Origin: Desulfobacula sp.
GTDB lineage: Bacteria > Desulfobacterota > Desulfobacteria > Desulfobacterales > Desulfobacteraceae
Assembly (NCBI GenBank): GCA_023701135.1
Contig: JAMPXP010000003.1
Span: 62,001-126,000 of the forward strand
Reading direction: 5' to 3'
DNA length: 64,000 bases
Position 1 is the first letter of the stretch. Every line of letters starts with the position of its first letter. Both the position numbers and the translations under genes were made by a program. The notes under the pieces are model-generated. The model ran no database searches and had not been told where the DNA came from. It saw only the letters and a list, made by a program, of their open reading frames with translations. Shown one piece after another: positions 43,901-49,896 of this stretch.

Positions 43901-44072
43901 ACTGCTGAATGCCCGCCGCATCCTGGGCACAAGCGGTACAACCAATTTAATCCTGCTGGCCATGGAAGACATTACAGACCGCCGGAAGCCTAATCCGGCA
44001 AACCATGGCAAAAACCAAAAATCTCAGGGATTGAGAAAAACACAACCCTTTTCCGATAATTGTCCTGACTAG
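40917..44072 (+). CDS. CheB-CheR fusion with coiled coil and PAS domains
   Basis: Protein of 1051 residues after a clear AGGAGA. CheB-like methylesterase at about 40-230 with catalytic Ser in 'VGIGASAGGL', His in 'VLVQHLAP' and Asp in 'LSGTGSDGTAGV', and no receiver domain before it. CheR at about 250-510: 'LLIGVTRFFRDP', 'VWVAGCSTGEEAYSLAI', 'IFATDIDSHAIATAR', 'IDLISCRNLMIYM', 'FLFLGTSETVG'. A PAS-like segment follows, then a heptad coiled coil (about 700-775, repeated 'NEELQS/ETS' units), then two PAS domains ending 'ILLAMEDITDRRK'. Relatives often end in a histidine kinase; here a short tail ends after the last PAS, so this protein lacks a kinase. Confidence 0.92.
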   Translation: MARKKKIMDKPGDSSDISTCDPQTAVEVASEARPGPDKKFPVVGIGASAGGLAAFEAFFSGIPADIDTGMAFVLVQHLAPNHKSILTDLIRRYTSMKVFEVEDGMKVCPNCAYIIPPGRDMAFLGGTLHLLEPFAPRGLRMPIDFFFRSLAQDQHDRAIGIVLSGTGSDGTAGVRAIKGEGGMVMAQNPYSAEYDSMPLSAIATGLVDYELAPAEMPAQIMAYVAHAFKLPAHTVSSGSSRMDNALKKIFILLRAQTGHDFSGYKPSTIHRRILRRMAMHQIDTLAGYVTYAQKTPVELEHLFRDLLIGVTRFFRDPEAFNSLETKIIPQLFADKPMDGLIRVWVAGCSTGEEAYSLAILLAEQQEALKCGVKVQIFATDIDSHAIATARNGRYPASIAEDISPSRLARFFSIEPGNVLRIHKTLRDLLIFSEQDVIKDPPFSRIDLISCRNLMIYMGGDLQKKLIALFHYALNPGGFLFLGTSETVGELGEQFSTKDRKQKIYQRKENLYGTQQSAMSKFLPPMTDKDILPHAGKKTTGPVKLSVRELTEQTLLQMAPAAAMVNTHGDILYLHGRTGMYLELSPGEAGVNNILKMAREGLQQHLTKALQKAAAGQKMASYPRLHVKTNGDFSIVNLTVRSVTPRRGEAVVPPLYLVIFTKEETPPATEPVLSKDFSIETGMDVVVRDETQDQALIKALQQELKMKEEYLQATHEELETSNEELKSSNEEMQSVNEELQSTNEELETSKEELQSVNEELSTVNAELQAKVIDLSRSNNDMNNLLAGTGIATVFVDCNLCILRFTPAATRIINLIHGDIGRPVGHTVSNLEGVTDLTADIQSVLNTLSPKESEVKTKAGEWYIMRILPYRTLENDIEGAVLTFVDISDRKKAEEALQESKEREIKGRMAAAIVDTVREPMLVLDENLRVVSANQSFCSVFQVTPGDAIGRLLNDLGNGQWNIPSLLTLLNKILPQNSVFNDYELTHNFEHIGPRTILLNARRILGTSGTTNLILLAMEDITDRRKPNPANHGKNQKSQGLRKTQPFSDNCPD

Positions 44073-44356
44073 TCAGGATTTTTATCATATGGTAAACAAT
44101 ATAAAAGCCTAGGGAAGTTCCATCTGTGCGTTAAACGAAAGAATGACCTGACCGGGGTTGCCGGATAAAAGAGCATCAGAACAAAGGTCCGGTGCGTTAT
44201 AAACAAAAAAGCCGAGGTAAATCCATGTGGTAATTTTTCCATTTTGTCAGGCCAAGGCATACAATTTGCTGGGTTTATTGAGAGAAATTGCTGACCGCTG
44301 TTTTTTAAATACATGTTTCCAGATTTTTGCAGGATGGACATATGAGGAGAAAAACC
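44073..44356. other. Non-coding gap between the CheB-CheR fusion and the PAS-LuxR gene
   Basis: About 280 bases with no credible gene, tRNA or terminator visible. A GAGGAG ribosome-binding site for the next gene lies at 44344-44349. Since relatives of the preceding protein often carry a kinase domain, I looked for kinase remnants here and saw none. Confidence 0.5.
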
Positions 44357-45772
44357 ATGGTTGGGAAGGAATTATCCCGGGAAAAATTTGACACGCTTCG
44401 CAAAAAGGCTGAAGAACTCTTAAGCCTTCAGGGAGATCCATCGGAAAACCCTTTCGGCGGGGATCTCTTAAAACTCATTCATGAACTCCATACATTTCAG
44501 ATCGAACTGGAAATTCAGAATGAAGAGCTGGCCCGGACCCATCAGGCCCTTATGAGATCCCAGATGCTATATACCGATCTCTATGATCATTCGCCGGTGG
44601 GGTATATCACCCTCGATAAAAAAGGCATTATCCAGAAGGCCAATCTGAAATTCGCTGAAATGCTGTCCATGGAAAGAGCTGCGTTAATCCATCAGCGGTT
44701 CTCACAATATATTGCATTTGAAGATAAGGATATCTGTTATCAGCATCTATTGAATGTTCCCGATCCGGATAAAAACCACAGTTGTGAACTGCACCTGAAA
44801 AGAAAAGACGGCTCCTTGATGGATGTGCAGCTTGAAAGCATCATGATTGCTGCCGATGATGGCGCCGCCGAACTCTATCGCATCATCGTTTCGGATATCA
44901 GTTATCGCAGAAAAATAGAAGCAATTCTCAAATACAGCCGGCTCCAATTGGAAATGATCCTTAACAGTCTGGATGCATATATCTATATTACCGACATGAA
45001 AACCAATAAGATCCTGTTTGTCAATAAGGCAATGGAAGACTTATATGGAAAGGACCTCATCGGCAGTCTATGCTGGCAAAGATTTCAACATAAGACGGAG
45101 GGCCCCTGTGATTTCTGCACCAATCATAGATTGGTGGATGCCGAAGGCAATTCGACAGGGATCTATGTATGGGATTTTTACAAGCAGGATTTGAATCGAT
45201 GGTTTGAACTGCACGATGTGGCAATTCCCTGGATAGAGGGTGGTCTGGTGCGCCTGGAAATCGCTGTGGACATCAGCCGGCGCAAAGAATTGGAACAGCA
45301 GCAAAAAACCGTGAACGACCTTCTGGAGGATACGGTAAAAGAAAGAACCGCTTTGCTGAATGAAAAAAATATCGCCCTGAAAGCGGTGCTGAATAATTTA
45401 GAACAAGAAAAAAAGGATATGGAGGATGCCATATCTGTCAATTATAAGCTCTTTTTATCTCCTGTAATTGATAATCTGAAAAAAGCAGCGACACAAAAAA
45501 AACAGGAGGATTTGATCGACATTCTTGAATCCAGATTAAATAATATCCTTTCCCCGTTTTTAAAAAAATTGTCCAATCCTTTCCTGAATCTGACATCCAC
45601 TGAAATACACATTGCAGAACTCATTCGCTTCGGCAAATCCAACAAGGAAATATCCGAACTTCTGGGCAGCTCCATCGGCACCATAGCCCGCCATCGGGAA
45701 AATATCAGAAAAAAAATCAACCTCACCCATAAAAAAATCAACCTCAGGGCGTTTCTCTCATCCCTCCAATAG
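44357..45772 (+). CDS. PAS-domain protein with C-terminal LuxR-type HTH
   Basis: About 471 residues from the ATG at 44357, seven bases after GAGGAG; a TTG at 44327 would add ten residues without a ribosome-binding site. N-terminal coiled coil ('LKLIHELHTFQIELEIQNEEL'), PAS at about 75-200 ('LYDHSPVGYITLDKKGIIQKANLKFAEML'), a second PAS at about 205-330 containing cysteines ('GSLCWQRFQHKTEGPCDFC'), a coiled coil, then a GerE/LuxR HTH at about 405-471 ('LTSTEIHIAELIRFGKSNKEISELLGSSIGTIARHRENIRKKINL'). It is likely a one-component sensor that binds DNA. Its first PAS closely resembles that of the kinase at 47058-48374, so they are paralogues. Confidence 0.88.
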   Translation: MVGKELSREKFDTLRKKAEELLSLQGDPSENPFGGDLLKLIHELHTFQIELEIQNEELARTHQALMRSQMLYTDLYDHSPVGYITLDKKGIIQKANLKFAEMLSMERAALIHQRFSQYIAFEDKDICYQHLLNVPDPDKNHSCELHLKRKDGSLMDVQLESIMIAADDGAAELYRIIVSDISYRRKIEAILKYSRLQLEMILNSLDAYIYITDMKTNKILFVNKAMEDLYGKDLIGSLCWQRFQHKTEGPCDFCTNHRLVDAEGNSTGIYVWDFYKQDLNRWFELHDVAIPWIEGGLVRLEIAVDISRRKELEQQQKTVNDLLEDTVKERTALLNEKNIALKAVLNNLEQEKKDMEDAISVNYKLFLSPVIDNLKKAATQKKQEDLIDILESRLNNILSPFLKKLSNPFLNLTSTEIHIAELIRFGKSNKEISELLGSSIGTIARHRENIRKKINLTHKKINLRAFLSSLQ

Positions 45773-45823
45773 TGCATATCATTTCTATGCAATTCATATG
45801 GTTTCTTTTGGTGCTTTGATCGG

Positions 45824-45853
45824 TTGATCTGGAATGCAATTGCCCGCTATAAT
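45824..45853 (+). promoter_or_regulatory. Probable sigma-70 promoter for the glycogen-binding gene
   Basis: TTGATC at 45824-45829, 18-base spacer, perfect TATAAT at 45848-45853. Predicted start about 85 bases before the ATG at 45944. Confidence 0.5.
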
Positions 45854-45943
45854 AACGCTTAACAGAATCTCAGATGCCTATGAGCCAATCTTCCTGCTAT
45901 TCATATGGAACCTAAAAAACCGTCAATCACAAAGGAGGCCAAC

Positions 45944-46252
45944 ATGAGTATCAAAAAGCAATATGTTAAAAACAAATCCCGATGCAAGGTTACCTTTCAA
46001 GTTCAAAAGGAAATGGGAAACGGAGCAAGACAAATGTATGTGGTGGGTGAATTCAACCAATGGGACAAGGGTGCTACGCCCATGAAATGTCAAAAAAACG
46101 GCACCTTTGCGGTTACGGTTGATCTTGACCCAAACAGAACATACCAGTTCCGGTACCTGGCAGACGGGTCGGACTGGATCAGTGATCAGGATGCAGATAT
46201 GCATGTTCACTGCCCTTACGGAAATTGCGACAATTCGGTGGTGATCACCTAA
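45944..46252 (+). CDS. Stand-alone glycogen-binding (CBM48/AMPK-CBM-like) protein
   Basis: About 102 residues from the ATG at 45944, which follows a very strong AAAGGAGG. After a basic lead ('MSIKKQYVKNKSRCK') the whole protein is one early-set/CBM48 beta-sandwich: 'VTFQVQKEM', 'QMYVVGEFNQWDKGATPMK', 'GTFAVTVDLDPNRTYQFRYLADGSDWISD'. The 'GEFNQWD' and 'YQFRYLADG' motifs are those of glycogen-branching enzymes and AMPK beta subunits. It has no catalytic domain and no signal peptide, so it likely binds cytoplasmic glycogen. It lies directly upstream of a glycogen synthase remnant, which supports the polysaccharide link. Confidence 0.85.
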   Translation: MSIKKQYVKNKSRCKVTFQVQKEMGNGARQMYVVGEFNQWDKGATPMKCQKNGTFAVTVDLDPNRTYQFRYLADGSDWISDQDADMHVHCPYGNCDNSVVIT

Positions 46253-46273
46253 TTTTTTTTAGGGAGGCATACC

Positions 46274-46696
46274 ATGCCTCGTGCTTTTAAAAGGCCAAGA
46301 ATTTTATTTGTAGCACCGGAAGTGTCCCATCTTCCCGCAAAGCTGTGCGCCATACCGGATAGCCTCCGGGCCAGGGCGGGAGAACTGGGAGATTTCTCCG
46401 CCTCCCTCATCTCTGCCCTATGCGAAAAGGGGGCGGAGATGTTCAATGTAACCTTCCCGGATTATCGGACCCTGTTTAACAACCATGAAAACCCGATGAT
46501 TCAGACTCGGTTGACATCGGCAAGGCTTCTGAATTCCCCGGAAGCATCCCGTTTGCCTGAAACCAATACCGCTCTCATCAAAAACTGCAATGAGAAAAAT
46601 CATGTCAGCGGCAAAAAAGCCATTAAGCTCTTTCTTCAGAAAAGGCTGGGAATACGTAAAAAAAAGGAGGTGTGCCATGACAAAAATCATCATTGA
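46274..46696 (+). pseudogene. N-terminal fragment of a glycogen synthase-like (GT5) protein
   Basis: A 140-residue frame with a good ribosome-binding site (AGGGAGG). Residues 8-70, 'RILFVAPEVSHLP..LRARAGELGDFSASLISALCEKGAEMFNVTFPDYRTLF', align in order with the start of bacterial glycogen synthases (FVxSE.., KxGGLADVxxALxxAL, V..PxY). The ADP-glucose-binding KxGGL motif has become RAGEL, and the remaining ~350 residues of the enzyme, including all of the second domain, are missing. The end is low-complexity and basic. It cannot be an active synthase. It is either a decaying remnant or a repurposed small protein; the retained Shine-Dalgarno and intact frame leave the second option open. It overlaps the next gene by 20 bases. 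Confidence 0.65.
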
Positions 46697-47000
46697 TAGA
46701 AATTCTGCCTGGGAAGACGGCTGCCCGGAAGATTTTAAAATATATGATTCTACGCATTTAAAGGACAAATTCATGTGGAAAAAAGAATATATCAAACGAT
46801 CAAAAACCGATAGAAGGTCATTCCTGGACAGGCGTATCATGAATTTCGGGCCAGAGTATCCGGACCGGGACCGAAGGGTGAAAAGAGACCGGAGAAAAGG
46901 CTGGGATGACAGGACCGAACCCCAGTTGTTTACCTGGTGGGACAGTCTTCCCCAAAAATCACCCCTCAGGGCTCGAAGGCTTAAACAGCCCAAAATTTAA
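46677..47000 (+). CDS. Small basic protein rich in DRR motifs, unknown
   Basis: 107 residues from the ATG at 46677, placed 6 bases after AAAGGAGG; the frame is open further upstream but without a comparable site. The first third ('MTKIIIDRNSAWEDGCPEDF') is mixed; the middle has repeated R-rich units 'KRSKTDRRSFLDRRIM', 'YPDRDRRVKRDRRKGWDDR'. Similar KRSxxDRR text occurs in the small protein at 23823-23987. No family recognised. RNA or membrane-surface binding is possible given the charge. It starts inside the end of the glycogen synthase remnant frame. Confidence 0.65.
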   Translation: MTKIIIDRNSAWEDGCPEDFKIYDSTHLKDKFMWKKEYIKRSKTDRRSFLDRRIMNFGPEYPDRDRRVKRDRRKGWDDRTEPQLFTWWDSLPQKSPLRARRLKQPKI

Positions 47001-47057
47001 AATAGAACCCTTCCGTGCCTTTCGGATGCGGATATTGATATTAAGAAAGGAGACTCA

Positions 47058-48374
47058 ATGAAACAAAAGATATCCGGTCAGGAACGATTTTTTCCATTTG
47101 ACCCGCAAACGGGGTTTTTGACAATTCATCCTGAGTTTGGAAGCACACCTGCCGCTATTTCAGATCAACTGAAATTGCTCCGGGAACTCCAGAGGTTTCA
47201 GAATGAACTGACCCGTCAGAATATGGTGCTTCTGCGATCCCAACAGGAGTTCATGAAATCGAAAATATACTATACGGAGCTCTATGATACCTTGCCCATG
47301 GGTTATATCACCCTGGATTCAAACGGAGTTTTGCTGAATGCCAATCTGACCTTTGCAGCCATGGTGTGCGCGGAAAGGCCGTCCCTTTTGAACCAAAGGC
47401 TGATGGATTATATTGTTCCCCGGGATCATGAGATTTACTGCAGGCATCTGAAAGATCTGAAGGCTTTAAAGACGGAACAGAGCTGCGAGCTGCACATGCA
47501 ACGAAAAAATGGAACAGCTTTTGATGTCATGCTGAAGACGGCGGTCGTTTCTGATGACCACAAAAAACCCGAACGATACCGCACGGCTGTTATTGACATC
47601 AGTGAGCACAAAAGACTGGAAAAAGAGCAGGAAAAACGTCATCAGGCAGATAAAATGGAATCCATCCGGGGGATCACCGGAGGAATTGCCCATGATTTTA
47701 ACAATATTTTTCAAATTCTCCTGGGGACGGTGGAAATGGAGCTTGATAATCTCCCGGGACGGAGCCGGACCCAAAAAAACCTTAAAAAAGCCAAGGATAC
47801 AATTCTTAGAGCCGCAGGGATTGTCGCACATCTCCTCCATATCAGCTTTAGAATCGAACCTGAACTGAGGCCGACAAGGATTGCGGCAACCATTCAAGAG
47901 GTGCTCAAATGTTTAAGCCCTTTAATTTCAAGCACCATAGACATCAGATCCCATTTTCCGGCTCAGGAAGTGAGTATCCTTGCCGATCAAAATCAAATCC
48001 ATCAGATGTTCATGAATCTTTTCACCAATGCCTTACAAGCCATGGAAGGCAACAGGAACGGCATCCTTGAAATAGCGGTTGAAACAGTGCATTTAATAGA
48101 GGCTGACATGGTCAACTATGTCGATCTGAGTCCGGGGGAATATGTTAAAATAACCATCAAAGACACGGGACCCGGGATTCATCCGGAAATCATCCATCAG
48201 ATCTTTGATCCCTATTTTACCACCCGTGGACTCGCCAATGCATCGGGTATGGGGCTGGCCATTGTTCAAGCAATCGTGAAAAATCACAAAGGGGACATTG
48301 CCGTTGACAGCAGGCCTGGAGAAGGGACTGTCTTTACGCTGTTGTTCCCATCAATAAGAACCGCTTCCAAGTGA
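47058..48374 (+). CDS. PAS-domain sensor histidine kinase (soluble)
   Basis: 438 residues after AAAGGAGA. N-terminal coiled coil, PAS at about 75-200 ('LYDTLPMGYITLDSNGVLLNANLTFAAMV', 'SCELHMQRKNGTAFDV'), HisKA with phospho-His in 'GGIAHDFNNIFQILLG', and HATPase with N box 'HQMFMNLFTNALQAM', 'IKDTGPGIHPE' and 'GMGLAIVQAIVKNHKGDI'. No membrane helix and no receiver, so it needs a separate response regulator, which is not encoded next to it. Its PAS region is a clear paralogue of the PAS-LuxR protein at 44357-45772. Confidence 0.92.
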   Translation: MKQKISGQERFFPFDPQTGFLTIHPEFGSTPAAISDQLKLLRELQRFQNELTRQNMVLLRSQQEFMKSKIYYTELYDTLPMGYITLDSNGVLLNANLTFAAMVCAERPSLLNQRLMDYIVPRDHEIYCRHLKDLKALKTEQSCELHMQRKNGTAFDVMLKTAVVSDDHKKPERYRTAVIDISEHKRLEKEQEKRHQADKMESIRGITGGIAHDFNNIFQILLGTVEMELDNLPGRSRTQKNLKKAKDTILRAAGIVAHLLHISFRIEPELRPTRIAATIQEVLKCLSPLISSTIDIRSHFPAQEVSILADQNQIHQMFMNLFTNALQAMEGNRNGILEIAVETVHLIEADMVNYVDLSPGEYVKITIKDTGPGIHPEIIHQIFDPYFTTRGLANASGMGLAIVQAIVKNHKGDIAVDSRPGEGTVFTLLFPSIRTASK

Positions 48375-48556
48375 AACTTTCTGATCTGATTGGACGTGAA
48401 TGGTCTTATGATTGAAGCCCCTCCATAGCATTTTGAGAAATCAATGTTGGGGTTGGCTCAAATACCCCTTGAGTTTTTTGACCGAGAAGCGTAAATATCT
48501 TCATCACAGGACTAAACTAAAAATCGGAACTTCTGAATAAATAACAGATTGATATG

Positions 48557-48593
48557 AAAAAAGGGTTTCGCAGTTCTCCGAAACCCTTTTTTG
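48557..48593 (+). terminator. Rho-independent terminator before murA
   Basis: Long inverted repeat: GGGTTTCG (48563-48570) with CGAAACCC (48579-48586), extended by A and T tracts on each side, loop of 8 bases, ending in a T run. Because the flanks are A and T runs it could work in both directions. The space 48375-48556 holds no gene. Confidence 0.85.
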
Positions 48594-48617
48594 TATAAAG
48601 AGAAATAATTTTCAATT

Positions 48618-49871
48618 ATGGATAAAATTCAAATTAACGGCGGCCGGAAACTTTACGGCGAAGTCCGTATCAGCGGGGCAAAAAATGCCGCCCTTCCTCT
48701 GATTGCCTCGGCCATCCTGGTTAACGGCAAAACCAGCTTCACCAATGTCCCGGATCTCATGGACATTAAAAGCATCAAACTGCTTCTGGAAGACCTGGGA
48801 GCGGTTTGCAGATCCTCTGAAGGATATCTGGAGATCGACGGCGCCCATATTCATAAAATTGAAGCAGAATATGATCTGGTCCGGAAGATGAGAGCCTCCA
48901 TTCTGGTCCTGGGGCCCCTTGTGGCCCGGTTCGGCCATGCAAAAGTGTCCATGCCGGGAGGCTGCGCCATTGGGGCAAGACCCGTGAATATGCATCTTTC
49001 AGGGCTTGAGGCCCTTGGGGCGGAAATCACGATGGATCATGGCTATATTGAAGCCAGGGCCAACAGACTCATCGGCAATGAAATTTATTTTGATACCCCC
49101 ACGGTTACGGGTACTGAGAATCTGATGATGGCGGCAAGTCTTGCAAAGGGAACCAGTGTCTTGCGGAATGCGGCCCGGGAGCCGGAGATTGTCGCCCTGG
49201 CCGAGGCTCTAAACCGGATGGGAGCTCGGATAAATGGGGCCGGAACCGCCATTATTACGGTTGAGGGGGTTGAGAGCCTTTCTTCTTCAGAGATTGCCGT
49301 CATTCCCGATAGAATTGAAGCCGGCACCTTTATGGTTGCGGCGGCGGCTACCGGCGGGGATGTGCTTATCCAATCCTGTGAGCCTGAGCACCTGGGCAGT
49401 ATCATCAGCAAACTCAAGGCCACGGGCGCTGAGATCCGAACCCATCCCGACAGTATCCGGGTGATGGGCAAGGGCCCGATCCACAGTGTGGATATCAAAA
49501 CAGTTCCCTATCCTGGTTTCCCCACGGATATGCAGGCCCAGTTCATGGCATTGATGACCATTGCCGACGGCAACAGCGTGATTCATGAGTCCATTTTTGA
49601 AAACCGGTTTATTCATGCCAATGAATTGCTTCGTCTGGGGGCGGATATCTCCATTTCCAGCGGCAATCTTGCCATGGTCAGGGGGGTTAAAAAACTCCAG
49701 GGCGCACCGGTCATGGCTTCAGATTTGAGAGCCAGCGCCTCCCTTGTGATTGCCGGATTGGTGGCCGAAGGAACAACCGTTATTTCAAGGGTATATCATA
49801 TGGACAGAGGATATGAAGCCATTGAAAAAAAATTCTCACAACTGGACGCCGATATCGTTCGAATCAAATAA
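48618..49871 (+). CDS. murA: UDP-N-acetylglucosamine 1-carboxyvinyltransferase
   Basis: 417 residues. First committed step of peptidoglycan synthesis, PEP plus UDP-GlcNAc. Motifs: '[17 protein letters not shown]' with catalytic Lys, '[26 protein letters not shown]' with the fosfomycin-target Cys116, '[17 protein letters not shown]', '[17 protein letters not shown]', '[15 protein letters not shown]' and '[15 protein letters not shown]'. The presence of Cys116 predicts fosfomycin sensitivity of the enzyme. It begins 24 bases after a terminator and is followed by comEC 25 bases later. Confidence 0.97.
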   Translation: MDKIQINGGRKLYGEVRISGAKNAALPLIASAILVNGKTSFTNVPDLMDIKSIKLLLEDLGAVCRSSEGYLEIDGAHIHKIEAEYDLVRKMRASILVLGPLVARFGHAKVSMPGGCAIGARPVNMHLSGLEALGAEITMDHGYIEARANRLIGNEIYFDTPTVTGTENLMMAASLAKGTSVLRNAAREPEIVALAEALNRMGARINGAGTAIITVEGVESLSSSEIAVIPDRIEAGTFMVAAAATGGDVLIQSCEPEHLGSIISKLKATGAEIRTHPDSIRVMGKGPIHSVDIKTVPYPGFPTDMQAQFMALMTIADGNSVIHESIFENRFIHANELLRLGADISISSGNLAMVRGVKKLQGAPVMASDLRASASLVIAGLVAEGTTVISRVYHMDRGYEAIEKKFSQLDADIVRIK

Positions 49872-49896
49872 AATCCCTGATATGAGGTGAGATGAT

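Noticed and set aside
46590-46676. Upstream extension of the DRR-rich protein to 46590
   Set aside because: The extension lies in the glycogen synthase remnant and has no ribosome-binding site, whereas the ATG at 46677 has a near-perfect one.
44357-48374. Genomic island or phage origin for the signalling block
   Set aside because: There is no integrase, transposase or direct repeat; the tRNA-Leu at 40.6 kb is intact and I see no partial copy of its 3' end elsewhere in the window.
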